41,474 nt of DNA from Alphaproteobacteria bacterium (GCA_028277665.1 JANQFU010000026.1:1-41474); one strand, 5' to 3'; positions 7,733 to 17,134 are shown, numbered from the stretch's first letter. Made by a program: numbers and translations. Notes: generated by a model not told the origin, from the sequence alone.

Positions 7733-9138
7733 ACCGAAACGTGATTGCGGATAAATTCCTTGACGGAGTCGAGGTCGGCATCGACTGGTGTGAAGTGCTC
7801 GTCTTTCGTCATGATCCCCGCAACACGCTCCGGCAATTCGGGACGAATACCGGTTGCTTTCTCAACGGCGTCCGGGAACTTTGCCGGATGCGCACAGGCG
7901 AGTGAGACCAGCGGCAAATCCGGACGGTTCGCGGCTTTTAGCGCCGCATGGAGGCCGACCGCCGTATGCGGATCGATCAGGCGGCCTGTTTCCTCGTAGC
8001 AGGCCCGCATCATGCCGATCGTATCCTCTTCCGAGCACCGGTGCGCGGAGAATGTCGCCCGGGCCCGTTTGTGAACTTCCGGACTGACGCGGAACGCCCC
8101 GTTGGCCTTAAAGGCCGACATGAGTTTGGCGAGGGATTTGAAATCCCGGTTCATGATTTCGCACAAAAACCGCTCGAAATTGCTGGAAATCTGGATGTCC
8201 ATACTCGGAGAAATCGTCGGCTGGACCTGCGAGACCCGCATCTCCCCGGTTTCGAAAAAGCGGGTCAGGATATCGTTGCGGTTGCTGCCAATGATGAGCT
8301 GCTCTACCGGCAGACCCATCTGCGCGGCGACCCATCCGGCATAGACATTGCCGAAATTCCCGGTCGGCACGGCGAAAGATACCGGGCGGTCCGGTCCGCC
8401 GAGCGCTGCCGCGCTCGAGAAATAATAAACGCTTTGTGCGATAATCCGCGCCCAGTTGATGGAGTTGACCGCGCCAAGCCGCATGGCATAGCGAAACGGC
8501 GCATCGGCGAACATCGCCTTGACGAGCGCCTGACAATCGTCAAACGTTCCCTTCACGGCCAGATTATGCACGTTCGGCGAGTCCACCGTCGTCATCTGGC
8601 GCCGCTGTACCTCCGAGACCCGCCCGTGCGGATGCAGGATCACGATATCGACATGCGCGCAGTTCCGGCAGGCCTCGATTGCCGCGGACCCCGTATCCCC
8701 GGACGTCGCGCCGATCAACGTCATCCGCTCGCCGCGCTGCTCCAGAACATAATCGAACAGGTGTCCGAGAAGCTGAAGCGCGACATCTTTAAAAGCGAGC
8801 GTCGGGCCGTGATACAGCTCCATCAGCCATGTGGACGGGCCGATCTGGCTGAGCGGCACAACGCAGGAATGACCGAAAACACCGCTTTCTTCATAGGTGT
8901 GCGTGATCAGAGCCCGCAGGACGTTCGGCGGGATGGAGTCCTTCGAGACGAATTGTTCGAGAACCATAAACGCGATCTCGGCAAAAGATTGTCCGGTCAT
9001 GCGCTCGATCTTGACACGGTCGATCACGGGGAGGCTTTCCGGGATATACAGGCCGCCGTCCGGCGCCATTCCGGCCGTCAGAATTTGCGCAAAATCTTTC
9101 GGCTCTCCGGGGCCCCGGGTCGAGATATAGCGAGTCAT
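7729..9138 (-). CDS. thrC: Threonine synthase
   Basis: The 469-residue protein is the long bacterial form of ThrC, the pyridoxal-phosphate enzyme that converts O-phosphohomoserine to threonine, the last step of threonine synthesis. It starts MTRYISTRG, a family signature. It contains the cofactor-lysine motif HGPTLAFKD (Lys117), the phosphate-binding segment GATSGDTGSAA, and SINWARIIAQSVYY. Length and motifs are complete. It is 42 nt upstream of the M32 carboxypeptidase gene on the same strand, which in this direction is transcribed first, so the two are probably co-transcribed from the right. Confidence 0.96.
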   Translation of the reverse strand: MTRYISTRGPGEPKDFAQILTAGMAPDGGLYIPESLPVIDRVKIERMTGQSFAEIAFMVLEQFVSKDSIPPNVLRALITHTYEESGVFGHSCVVPLSQIGPSTWLMELYHGPTLAFKDVALQLLGHLFDYVLEQRGERMTLIGATSGDTGSAAIEACRNCAHVDIVILHPHGRVSEVQRRQMTTVDSPNVHNLAVKGTFDDCQALVKAMFADAPFRYAMRLGAVNSINWARIIAQSVYYFSSAAALGGPDRPVSFAVPTGNFGNVYAGWVAAQMGLPVEQLIIGSNRNDILTRFFETGEMRVSQVQPTISPSMDIQISSNFERFLCEIMNRDFKSLAKLMSAFKANGAFRVSPEVHKRARATFSAHRCSEEDTIGMMRACYEETGRLIDPHTAVGLHAALKAANRPDLPLVSLACAHPAKFPDAVEKATGIRPELPERVAGIMTKDEHFTPVDADLDSVKEFIRNHVSV

Positions 9139-9180
9139 GATATCACTTACTTCCGTATTAAAAACAATGGTCTGACAACA

Positions 9181-10914
9181 TTACGAGAGTTTCAGGTAGC
9201 GCCGCTGGATATGCGTAAGCAAAGGTTTCCAGGACAGCTCTTCGCCCGTAATGTCTTTCAGGAGCGCATTATAGTGAATGAGGCGGCCTTGGGAATGGAT
9301 TTTTTCACGCAGCCAGGTCGAAATCTGGTCGAACCGGCCCCGCAGAACCTGCGAGCGGATATCGGGAAAATCTCGCTCCATCGCCTGGTAAATCTGCGCC
9401 GCCATCATATGGCCGAGCGCGTAAGCCGGGAAATATCCGAATTTCCCGACAAACCAGTGCACGTCCTGCAGGCAGCCCTCGGCCGGAGTTTTCGGGACGA
9501 CTCCGATATATTTTTGCATTTTCTCGGCCCAGGCGTCCGGCAGATCGTCAAGCGTCAGCCGGCCTTCGATCAGATCCCGCTCCAGATAGAACCGGACGAG
9601 GACATGCTGGAAATAGGTGACTTCGTCGGCGTTCTTGCGGTCGACCGTCGGCTGGACATGCGTTTTCAGGGCGTACAGATTTCCGGCCTGAAGATCCGGA
9701 TCGCCGATCCCCTGAAACAGACCTTCCAGACGCGGCGATAAAAACGCGAAAAACTCCGGCATCCGGCCGATGATCATCTCGACCAAAAGCGCCTGCGATT
9801 CCTGGACCATCGCGCCGAGATCCGCCGCGACGGGCTGGTAACGCCATTCCTTGCGCGGCAGGCCCTGAATATACAGGCCGTGCCCGCCCTCATGGAGCGT
9901 GCTTTTCATCGAATCCAGGAAATTCCGGGAATCGGCCGTTTTGATCACAAGCCGCGTGTCGTCCGGCGTTCCGCCCTCAACCGGGTTGTGACCGGTTTCA
10001 TACAGCCCCCCGCGCGAGAAATCGAACCCGATCACCTTTAAAAGCGCCTTGTTGATCCAGAGCTGGGCCTCCGGCGCGAAATGCCCGCGCAGCGGAACCG
10101 GCGGCTGGCTTTTTTTCTGGCGCTCCAGAACGGCCGGAATGATTTGCTCGATTTCCTTTTCGTATCCGTCGAATAACCGCTCGACCTCCGCGACCGTCAT
10201 TCCGGGCATATGTTCTTCGAGAAGATACTGATACAGGCTCCGGTCTTCGCCGTCATGCCCGCTGTCATTTCCGGAGGACCGGGGACGCGCGGAGCGGCGG
10301 GCGGAGGCAATCGCCTTGTGAAGATCAATCTGCTCCTGCAGAAAATCTTTCGCGGCCTCCCAGTCATTGGCGGCCAGAACTTCACGGTGAACCCGGCGGC
10401 CTTCATAGGACATGCTCGCCTTTTTCTCCCAAAGCTCCGGCGCGACATGGCAGAACTGGAGATAGAGCGCTTCCATCTCGCGCAGATTGGCGCGGTCCCA
10501 TTCGTCCCACTGACCGGGGAACGAGGTCTCGTGATTGATCGCCTCTTCGAGATCTTCATAGACGCTTTTGTCGATCAGATCTTCATGCATCCGGCGAAAC
10601 AGAAAGGAAATCTGGCCAAGGCGGCTCTTATACGCGCCCTCCGGCATGGCCGTCAGGAAGTCCCGGCCCAGAGCCTCGATCACGCCGCTCATCCGTCCGA
10701 CATCGCGGAAGCGGACTTTCAGACGGGAATAGGCTTCGCTCGGATGGCGGGCGTCCTGCTTGGGCATGTCGGGCCCGGAGGACAGCACAGGTCGCGGCAC
10801 ATGGGCAGGCTCGGGCAGGCGATGCGCCGCCGCGCGGAGCCGCCAGAAACTGAAAAAGGACGCGATCCGCATCCAAAAGGATTTTATCTTTTCGAAGAAC
10901 GGTTTATCAGACAT
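9181..10914 (-). CDS. M32-family metallocarboxypeptidase
   Basis: The zinc motif HEGGH (about residues 341-345, from TLHEGGHGLY) and the downstream glutamate region MVQESQALLVE identify a carboxypeptidase of the M32 (Taq) family, which removes C-terminal residues from peptides in the cytosol. Other family motifs are GYFPAYALGHMMAAQIY and VGKFGYFPA. M32 enzymes are usually near 500 residues; this one is 577 from the ATG at 10914, with about 70 extra N-terminal residues including an aromatic, Arg-rich stretch. A TTG ten codons upstream is less likely. No signal peptide is convincing. It precedes thrC on the same strand. Confidence 0.9.
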   Translation of the reverse strand: MSDKPFFEKIKSFWMRIASFFSFWRLRAAAHRLPEPAHVPRPVLSSGPDMPKQDARHPSEAYSRLKVRFRDVGRMSGVIEALGRDFLTAMPEGAYKSRLGQISFLFRRMHEDLIDKSVYEDLEEAINHETSFPGQWDEWDRANLREMEALYLQFCHVAPELWEKKASMSYEGRRVHREVLAANDWEAAKDFLQEQIDLHKAIASARRSARPRSSGNDSGHDGEDRSLYQYLLEEHMPGMTVAEVERLFDGYEKEIEQIIPAVLERQKKSQPPVPLRGHFAPEAQLWINKALLKVIGFDFSRGGLYETGHNPVEGGTPDDTRLVIKTADSRNFLDSMKSTLHEGGHGLYIQGLPRKEWRYQPVAADLGAMVQESQALLVEMIIGRMPEFFAFLSPRLEGLFQGIGDPDLQAGNLYALKTHVQPTVDRKNADEVTYFQHVLVRFYLERDLIEGRLTLDDLPDAWAEKMQKYIGVVPKTPAEGCLQDVHWFVGKFGYFPAYALGHMMAAQIYQAMERDFPDIRSQVLRGRFDQISTWLREKIHSQGRLIHYNALLKDITGEELSWKPLLTHIQRRYLKLS

Positions 10915-11164
10915 ATCAACATATCTTAACACGTCCCGCCGCAAACGGCTATCCCGCCTGCGGAAAAAAGTTAACGCGTCCTTTCCGCCTGACGGCCCCG
11001 CAAGAAGTTCCGGCCTGCGTCACCTTGGCGGAAGCCGGAGTCGCACGTCAAAGAATGCGGGTTAATTTTCTCCATCCGTCATTACTGAACCTGCACAGCA
11101 ATGACAAAAAAACTGGATCGATCGGGGGGGTGTTAACCCGGATTCGTAGCCGTGGCTTGTGCTG

Positions 11165-11217
11165 GCGGATGAATGGATCCTCCGGACTCAAGCGATGCTT
11201 GGCTGGAGGATGACGGG
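11165..11217. repeat. GGATCC-type hairpin repeat copy in the gap before recF's 3' end
   Basis: The unit begins GCGGATGAATGGATCCTCCG, continues through CAAGCGATGCTTGG, and ends GGAGGATGACGGG. It folds with TCCTCC/GGAGGA outside and CAAGC/GCTTG inside. A nearly identical copy is at 21611-21661 and an inverted one at 12631-12681. The remainder of the 10945-11284 gap shows no gene. Confidence 0.85.
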
Positions 11218-11284
11218 AATAAAAAATTTCTTCGCCTCTCTGCGGTTAAAAAGACTTTATATTTCATCTGGTTATACCTCATTA

Positions 11285-12427
11285 TCAATGAGTGTGTTCC
11301 ATCCTGTAAATCTCCAGACCCGGCCAGTCATCTGTAAACAGCTCGGCATCCGTGCCCGTCATAAAAACCTGTCCGCCGGGATCCTGAAGGATCCGGAACA
11401 GAGCCTGCCGCCGCGCAGTATCGAGATGGGCGGCGATTTCATCCAGCAAGAGAACGGGAGGCGTCCCGCGCTCCGCGCGAAGCAGACGGGCCTGCGCAAG
11501 GATCAGCCCGATCAGAAGAGCTTTTTGCTCTCCCGTTGAGCACTGCGCGGCGGGCGCGTCTTTCTGCCGGTATGTGACGTCGAGATCGCTTCTGTGCGGG
11601 CCTGCGCCCGCCCCTCCGCTCGCGGCATCGGCAGAACGTCCGGCACTCAGGGCCTTCAAAAACGTTTCTTCCGCAGCAACAGCAGGCCGGTCGGCCAGCC
11701 ATGTCTCAAGAGCTCCGGAAATCCGCAAATCCGAAATCGGAAAAAACGCGGCATCGGCATCCGGCGTCATATCGATCGCACGCTGAAGACGTTCGATGAA
11801 GGATTGCCGGGCGGCGGCAATCGCCATCCCCGTTTCCGCCATCTGGATCTCGAGACTGTCGAGCCAGGCCGGTGCGCCGCTATCTTCCCGCAAGAGGCGG
11901 GATCTTTGCGCCAGCGCGTTTTCGTATCTCTGAACGCGACCGGCATGGCCGGGATCGAAATGATAGACCATCCGGTCGAAAAAGCGGCGGCGGGCCGAAG
12001 CCGAATCGATAAAAAGCCGATCCATCCGGGGGGTCAGCCATAAACAGGCCAGATGATCCCCAAGAGCCGCTTGCGCGCGGACCGTTTCGCCGTTGATCCG
12101 GATGATCTTCCGGTCCGTCGCGGCATCACGTCCAATACCGAGGCGCATTTCGCCGTAGCCGGTCGCAAGAATTGCGGCGACGCTCCAGCTCCGGGCCGGA
12201 TCGTGAGGAACGCAATCCGCATTCTGCATTTCTCGAACCTTCGCGCCGCGCAGGCCGCGTCCGCCGCCAAGAAGAGAAATCGCCTCCAGAAGATTTGTCT
12301 TGCCTGCGCCGTTGGCCCCGACAATCGCGACCCCGCCCGGCGTGAGATTATCAAGTCTCAACTCTTCATGATTGCGGAAGGCATGGAGAAAGATTTTCCG
12401 AATATATGTCGCTGATGATGCTTCCAC
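11285..12427 (-). CDS. recF: DNA replication and repair protein RecF
   Basis: The 380-residue protein is a RecF SMC-like ATPase. It has Walker A GANGAGKT at residues 37-44 after the typical LHAFRNHEEL start, the ABC-type signature segment STGEQKALLIGLILAQA, and Walker B PVLLLDEIAAHLD. RecF loads RecA at single-strand gaps with RecO and RecR. Translation appears to begin at a GTG. In many bacteria recF follows dnaA-dnaN; here neither neighbour is present and the gene stands alone between repeat-bearing gaps. Confidence 0.95.
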   Translation of the reverse strand: MEASSATYIRKIFLHAFRNHEELRLDNLTPGGVAIVGANGAGKTNLLEAISLLGGGRGLRGAKVREMQNADCVPHDPARSWSVAAILATGYGEMRLGIGRDAATDRKIIRINGETVRAQAALGDHLACLWLTPRMDRLFIDSASARRRFFDRMVYHFDPGHAGRVQRYENALAQRSRLLREDSGAPAWLDSLEIQMAETGMAIAAARQSFIERLQRAIDMTPDADAAFFPISDLRISGALETWLADRPAVAAEETFLKALSAGRSADAASGGAGAGPHRSDLDVTYRQKDAPAAQCSTGEQKALLIGLILAQARLLRAERGTPPVLLLDEIAAHLDTARRQALFRILQDPGGQVFMTGTDAELFTDDWPGLEIYRMEHTH

Positions 12428-12510
12428 AGTTTAACGCCACGACAACCGCTTAAAAACGCACCCAAATCTTGATAAACGGCTATAGGATCCTCTGAAAATT
12501 CCTTTTTTTT

Positions 12511-12582
12511 CGTCATCCCCGCGAAGACGGGGATCTTTCAATTCTTTGTTTCCAAAAGATTCCCGCCTTCGCGGGAATGACG
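12511..12582. repeat. Paired inverted GTCATYCC-family hairpin repeat
   Basis: The left half is CGTCATCCCCGCGAAGACGG and onward (12511-12538). The right half (12554-12582) is an inverted copy ending GCGGGAATGACG. Each half is also a short hairpin. The element lies upstream of recF in the 12428-12812 gap, which otherwise shows no gene. Confidence 0.8.
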
Positions 12583-12630
12583 ATTTTTGTGTTAATGGGA
12601 GGCTTTTGCAGATGTTACCATAATCAAATT

Positions 12631-12730
12631 CCGTCATCCTCCCGCCAGGCATCGCTTGAGTCCGGAGGATCCATTCATCCGTTTGCGAAGACTTTAAAAT
12701 GGATCCTCCGCCTTCGCGGAGGATGACGGT
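12631..12730. repeat. Paired inverted GGATCC-type hairpin repeat
   Basis: The left half (12631-12681) is the reverse complement of the repeat at 11165-11217, with few changes. The right half (about 12699-12730) is a shorter version, ATGGATCCTCCGCCTTCGCG followed by GAGGATGACGG. Together they could form a long cruciform or RNA stem between bamB and recF. Confidence 0.85.
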
Positions 12731-12812
12731 TTCATTGTTTTTAAATAGCTTAAACATTTTCAGGCTGTTTACATCCATTACATTAAGCGATTGCCTGTGA
12801 CTCAACGCCAGA

Positions 12813-14132
12813 CTAACGCCAAACGGACAACGTCCCGTTGTCATCCAGAAGGTAAAGCGTCTCCCCCGCCACGACCGGCGCGATATGATAGCTCTTCCCG
12901 GCTTTCCAGTCCCTGAGGACCGTGCCGTCTTCCGGATTGACCTCGACCACATATCCGTTGGATCCGACGACCAGCAAGCGGCCGCCCGCCAGAACGGGCC
13001 CCGTCCACAAGGCAGGCTCCCTGTCGCCGCCATTCAGGTCAAGCACCCATTGAATGGCGCCGGTTTCCCGGCCGAGCGCAACGAGCTTCCCGTCCGTATC
13101 CATCGCGAAAAGGCTGTTCCCCGCGACCCACGGCATTTTCATGCCGCTGATTTCGCGCTGCCAGATCCGCGACCCGCTGCGCTCTTCAATTGCGACGAGC
13201 CGTCCGTTGAAACTGATGGCAAAGACGAGTCCCTTGTCGATGACCGGCATGGCGTTGATATCGGAGATCGCCCCGATCCCGCCGCCGCTATAGGTCCGCA
13301 TCGCGGCAAGATTATCCGACCACGCCACGGCCCCGTTCTCCGCGCGGAGCGCGTAGAGCTCGCCGCTTGAAAAAGCCGGAACGACAATCTGATCGTCCGC
13401 CGCCGGAGCCGGAGCGCCGATCAGGCCGGATCCCTCACCGATTCCCTGAAAGTCCCATTCCAGCTCACCGGTTTGCGTGTTCAGCGCGACAATCGCGTTA
13501 TCGAGCGTAACAACAAAAACCCGCCCGGACAGAACCGTCGGCGCCGCCCGCGCCGGGGCCCGCAAATCCGCCGTCCAGAGCGTTTCCCCTGTCATCGGAT
13601 CCAGCGCGAGAACATTGTTGTACCCCGTCGTGACAAACAGGCGGCCGGTCGAATACGCCAGCCCGCCGCCAATCACGTTTTCGTCTTCGTCATCCGGACG
13701 CACAGAGCGGGACCAGAGATCCTTCCCCGTATCCTTGTCAAACGCACTGACCCGAGACGCCGTATCGAGCGTGTAGACAGTTTTGTCGAGCACGACAGGT
13801 TGCGCAAGAAGCGGGATCCTGCGGGCCGAACCTTTGCCGATGCTCGTCCGCCAGACCCGCTCCAGATTGTCGCCAAGAGCCAGATGCTGAAGCGAGTGAG
13901 ACGGATAACCGCCGGGTTGCGGCCAGAATTCGTTTTTCCAGGGCTTGGGCGCGACAAAGCCCTGCGTTTCAAGAGCAATATCCCCCGGCTCCAGCTCTTT
14001 TTGCAGCTCCAGAACGGAGATCCGTTCGCCCTCAACCCTTTTTTCTTTTTCTGCCGAAAACATTGAGCAGGCACTCAACAGGCCCGCAGCAGCGCAAGTC
14101 AGACACAATGCGAAACGTGAACGGTTTATCAT
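12813..14132 (-). CDS. bamB: Outer-membrane assembly lipoprotein BamB (PQQ beta-propeller)
   Basis: The 439-residue protein has a lipoprotein signal peptide with lipobox LLSAC (Cys22) and then a series of PQQ-like propeller blades, seen as repeated patterns such as VYTLDTASRVSAFDKDTG, VLALDPMTGETLW and IVALNTQTGELEW. BamB scaffolds BamA in folding beta-barrel proteins into the outer membrane. It follows the YfgM-like gene by 29 nt on the same strand, the usual yfgM-bamB pairing. The GTPase gene der, which often comes next, is absent; a repeat-filled gap and recF follow instead. Confidence 0.93.
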   Translation of the reverse strand: MINRSRFALCLTCAAAGLLSACSMFSAEKEKRVEGERISVLELQKELEPGDIALETQGFVAPKPWKNEFWPQPGGYPSHSLQHLALGDNLERVWRTSIGKGSARRIPLLAQPVVLDKTVYTLDTASRVSAFDKDTGKDLWSRSVRPDDEDENVIGGGLAYSTGRLFVTTGYNNVLALDPMTGETLWTADLRAPARAAPTVLSGRVFVVTLDNAIVALNTQTGELEWDFQGIGEGSGLIGAPAPAADDQIVVPAFSSGELYALRAENGAVAWSDNLAAMRTYSGGGIGAISDINAMPVIDKGLVFAISFNGRLVAIEERSGSRIWQREISGMKMPWVAGNSLFAMDTDGKLVALGRETGAIQWVLDLNGGDREPALWTGPVLAGGRLLVVGSNGYVVEVNPEDGTVLRDWKAGKSYHIAPVVAGETLYLLDDNGTLSVWR

Positions 14133-14161
14133 GAGGCTTTGCTCCTGTATCCGGGTCCGTA

Positions 14162-14866
14162 TTATTCGTTGGAGGGGGCGTCAGCGGCCTTGACCGCGAA
14201 GACATGCGCCATGGTCCGGGCACGCTCCGCCAGTGTCGGCGGCAGTTCAGCAGCCGCAGACGCCACCTGCTCCGCATTGCTCCGCGCGGCGGCAAAATCT
14301 TTTTTATAAAAAGCGTTGATTTCAGCCGCCGTCAAAAGAGCCTGCCCCCACCATGGGCTTTTGTCCTCACCGGAGGCCATAGCCGTCAGGTCCGGGAGCC
14401 AGGTCTCGACGGTTTGCGGGTCGGCATTTTCCGGAGGGGCAGCCAGCATGTTTGCGCGAATTGCCATGACCTGCGCAAATTCGCGGTACAGGTCCGGCGC
14501 TTTTTTGTCGGCGCTGATCTGCGAATATATTTCAGCGGCTTCTCTGGCTTCTTCCGGATCTCCCTGCGCGAACGCCATGGCGTTTCCGGCGGCGATCATC
14601 AGAGCGAGCGTCCTGTGTCCCGGCCGCGTGTTTTCGGCGGTTTTCAGCAGAGCCGTACGCTGGTCGTCCGAATCCATGGATTCAATTAACAGGGTTGTTT
14701 GTTCCGCATTCTGACGGTACGTCCAGTTTTTCAGGCCCGACCAGAAGGCAACTCCGAGGATAAGTCCGGCGATTCCGCCTATAATGACCGGCCTGTACTC
14801 TTTCCAGAGTTTCAGAAGTTTTTCGCGCTCCAGCGCTTCGTCGACTTCCTGAAAAATATCCGCCAT
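14162..14866 (-). CDS. YfgM-like tetratricopeptide membrane protein
   Basis: The 234-residue protein starts MADIFQEVDEALEREKL and has one membrane-spanning segment near residues 26-45 (VIIGGIAGLILGVAFWSGL), then a helical, Ala-rich periplasmic domain of TPR type. This matches the YfgM/ancillary SecYEG translocon family, which in Escherichia coli links SecYEG to periplasmic chaperones. Its position directly before bamB is the conserved arrangement and supports the call more than the weakly conserved sequence does. Confidence 0.85.
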   Translation of the reverse strand: MADIFQEVDEALEREKLLKLWKEYRPVIIGGIAGLILGVAFWSGLKNWTYRQNAEQTTLLIESMDSDDQRTALLKTAENTRPGHRTLALMIAAGNAMAFAQGDPEEAREAAEIYSQISADKKAPDLYREFAQVMAIRANMLAAPPENADPQTVETWLPDLTAMASGEDKSPWWGQALLTAAEINAFYKKDFAAARSNAEQVASAAAELPPTLAERARTMAHVFAVKAADAPSNE

Positions 14867-14943
14867 AATTTCTGCTTTCCCGTTATCGATTTCCGTTGTT
14901 TTTTATCTCGATTGTCGTCTGGCGTAAAGACATGTTATTTCTC

Positions 14944-15504
14944 TTATTCCGCCCATTTGATCGAGCATCCCATGGAAGGATGCTGATCTTCACCTGGCGG
15001 CGGCGCATCGCCTCGTGCGACACTGAGCATGGCAATTAAAAGTTCCGGGTGCGTATCGGCTTCCGGCTCGTTTTGACCGGCGTTGTCCAGACGGCCCCGG
15101 TACGCCAGTGTCAGATTCCTGTCATACCCGAAGAAATCCGGCGTGCAGACCGCGCCGTAAGACCGGGCGGTCTCCTGCGTTTCATCCAGAAGATACGGGA
15201 ACGGAAAATCGTATTTTTCGGCAAACAGAACCATTTTTTCAAAACCGTCAGCCGGGTATTTTACAATGTCGTTCGGCATGATCGCGGCGCAACCGATTCC
15301 GTTCTCGATCAGCCGCTGCGCTGTCGGGACAAGCCGGGGCATGATTGCCTTGACATAGGGACAGTGGTTGCAGATGAACATGACCACGAGACCCTCCGGC
15401 CCGCGGCATTCCTCCAGCGTCCAGATTTTTTCGTCCGTACCGCGCAGGGAGAAATCCGGCGCAGGCGTTCCCGGAGCGGGGTCTGCAGATTGCATCAAAA
15501 CCAT
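14944..15504 (-). CDS. Thioredoxin-fold redoxin (AhpC/TSA-like)
   Basis: The 186-residue protein begins with the redoxin pattern PGTPAPDFSL and has the active site MFICNHCPYVKA, a CxxC in the family of small cytosolic thioredoxin-like/peroxiredoxin-like proteins. It also has YGAVCTPDFFGYD, with a third conserved Cys before the cis-Pro region. No signal peptide is seen. The substrate is not known for this subgroup; peroxide reduction or thiol exchange is likely. It lies alone, divergent from the L,D-transpeptidase, with about 100 nt of shared promoter region. Confidence 0.88.
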   Translation of the reverse strand: MVLMQSADPAPGTPAPDFSLRGTDEKIWTLEECRGPEGLVVMFICNHCPYVKAIMPRLVPTAQRLIENGIGCAAIMPNDIVKYPADGFEKMVLFAEKYDFPFPYLLDETQETARSYGAVCTPDFFGYDRNLTLAYRGRLDNAGQNEPEADTHPELLIAMLSVARGDAPPPGEDQHPSMGCSIKWAE

Positions 15505-15603
15505 AAAACGGCCTCATTTCTTTTCTGAATTAAATGATATACTCTTTGTATAGAGCAGTTTTTGCTCCGGTCAACTCTCCCTTTTTTTATAATCGGCTTC
15601 GTG

Positions 15604-16617
15604 ATGTTTACATTTCTTTTTCGTTCTCCCGTTCTTTTTGCCTTTTTGGTCTCCGGATTCCTTTACAGCGATCCTGTACAGGCGGCGCAAAGCCGGAAAG
15701 CGATCGGGGAGATCAAAACGGTGATTGCCGAAAGCAAGGACACGTTTGCCGATCTTGCCCGTGTCTATGATCTCGGTTATGTCGAGATGCGGGCGGCCAA
15801 TCCGGGGCTCGATCCCTGGATGCCGGGCGAAGGTGCTGAAATCATTTTGCCCATGCGCAATCTTTTGCCTTCCGCCGATCATGAAGGCGTTGTCATCAAC
15901 CTTCCGGAAATGCGCTTGTATTATTTCCCGGAAGACGGCGGCACGCCGCAGAGTTTTCCGATCGGGATCGGGCGGGACGGCCTGTCCACGCCGACCGGTT
16001 CGACCAAAATTTCCTGGAAAAAAGAGGGGCCGACCTGGCGTCCGACACCCCGGATGCGGGACGAGAACCCCGATCTTCCGCCGGAGGTTCCGCCGGGCCC
16101 TGAAAATCCGATGGGCACGCATGCGCTTTATCTCGGCTGGCCCGCCTATGCCATCCACGGCACGAACAAGCCTTACGGGATCGGCCGCCGGGTCAGCAGC
16201 GGCTGCATCCGCATGTATCCCGAAGACATCGTCAAACTCTTCGGCATGGTCAGGCCGGGGGCGCGCGTTCAGGTCGTCGATCAGCCGATCAAGCTCGCCT
16301 GGATCGACGGGACGCTCTATCTGGAAGCGCATCCGACGATGCGGCAGGCCGACGAAATGGAACAAAAAGGCGTTTTGCATTCCTACAAGCTGGAGGAAGA
16401 GGAACTCCTGACTATTCTGAATGCGGCCGGAGAATATGCGAACGCAATTGACTGGTCCGTTTTGCGGACGGAAATCCGGGAGCGCCGGGGATATCCGGTT
16501 CCGATCGCCTCCCTCCCGTCTCCGGAAGAAGACGCCGGAGATGCGCAGGAAGACCGTGTGGCCGGGAACGCCATGAAGACGCCCGCGGCGGAGGGGGACA
16601 AAAGGTACAATGAGTAA
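15604..16617 (+). CDS. L,D-transpeptidase (YkuD/ErfK) with LysM-like domain
   Basis: From the ATG at 15604 the 337-residue product has an N-terminal signal peptide ending near PVQA, a LysM-like segment (about residues 40-85, with DLARVYDLGYVEMRAANPG), and a YkuD domain. The catalytic motif is complete: HGTNKPYGIG with His185 and SSGCIRM with Cys201 and Arg203. Such enzymes make 3-3 cross-links in peptidoglycan or attach proteins to it in the periplasm. A TTG 14 codons upstream would give a less convincing signal peptide. The C-terminal 60 residues are acidic and poorly structured. It converges with sspB, 13 nt away. Confidence 0.92.
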   Translation: MFTFLFRSPVLFAFLVSGFLYSDPVQAAQSRKAIGEIKTVIAESKDTFADLARVYDLGYVEMRAANPGLDPWMPGEGAEIILPMRNLLPSADHEGVVINLPEMRLYYFPEDGGTPQSFPIGIGRDGLSTPTGSTKISWKKEGPTWRPTPRMRDENPDLPPEVPPGPENPMGTHALYLGWPAYAIHGTNKPYGIGRRVSSGCIRMYPEDIVKLFGMVRPGARVQVVDQPIKLAWIDGTLYLEAHPTMRQADEMEQKGVLHSYKLEEEELLTILNAAGEYANAIDWSVLRTEIRERRGYPVPIASLPSPEEDAGDAQEDRVAGNAMKTPAAEGDKRYNE

Positions 16618-16630
16618 GGAACGGCTTGCG

Positions 16631-17134
16631 TCAGTCTTTCTTCCGGAACTGATCGAGAGAGACGACTTCGCCGGTTTTACCGTCGCTCTTTTTACCGGCG
16701 ACATCCGATTTTGATTGTCCGTCTTCGAAATCGTCTTCATCGATCGGCAGGCCATCTTCGTCCACGACTTCGCCGATCGGCTGGAACTGGAGCGCGAAGT
16801 TGACGGAGGGATCCGCGAAAATGCTGATCGCACCGAGCGGAATGACCAGTTTTTCCGGAACATTGTTGAACGAGAGCGTCACCTGCATTTTTTCGGCGTC
16901 CACGGCCAGATCGTAAAACTGGTACTGAAGAACGATCGTCATCTCGCCGGGATAACGGTCCCGCAGATAATCCGGAATCCGGACTCCCGGATAATCCGTC
17001 ATAAACGTGATATAGAAATGATGATCGCCGGGCAGACCGTGCTCGACGACCTCGTCGATCGCATGACGGACGACGCCGCGCAATGCGCCTTCGACCATTT
17101 TGTCGTATCTCAGAATTTCGTCTTCGTCTCTCAT
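16631..17134 (-). CDS. sspB: ClpXP adaptor SspB, alphaproteobacterial type
   Basis: The 167-residue protein contains the substrate-binding fold of SspB (LPGDHHFYITFMTDYPGV, MTIVLQYQFYDLAV, FNNVPEKLVIPLGAI and SVNFALQF). A flexible acidic linker follows, ending in GEVVSLDQFRKKD, the short XB-type tail that docks on the ClpX N-domain. SspB tethers ssrA-tagged proteins to ClpXP. The ATG at 17134 is preferred because it starts MRDEDEILRYDKM, as in relatives; a TTG 12 codons upstream is open but unlikely. Confidence 0.92.
   Translation of the reverse strand: MRDEDEILRYDKMVEGALRGVVRHAIDEVVEHGLPGDHHFYITFMTDYPGVRIPDYLRDRYPGEMTIVLQYQFYDLAVDAEKMQVTLSFNNVPEKLVIPLGAISIFADPSVNFALQFQPIGEVVDEDGLPIDEDDFEDGQSKSDVAGKKSDGKTGEVVSLDQFRKKD

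Noticed and set aside
7948..9741. 597-codon plus-strand frame opposite thrC and the M32 gene
   Set aside because: Both minus-strand genes have complete catalytic motifs; the antisense translation shows no family features.
11165..12730. Clustered repeats as a CRISPR array
   Set aside because: Copies differ in length and orientation, have no regular spacers, and there are no cas genes.
12431..13033. 200-codon minus-strand frame between recF and bamB
   Set aside because: It overlaps the real end of bamB in another frame and then runs through the hairpin repeats; not a gene.
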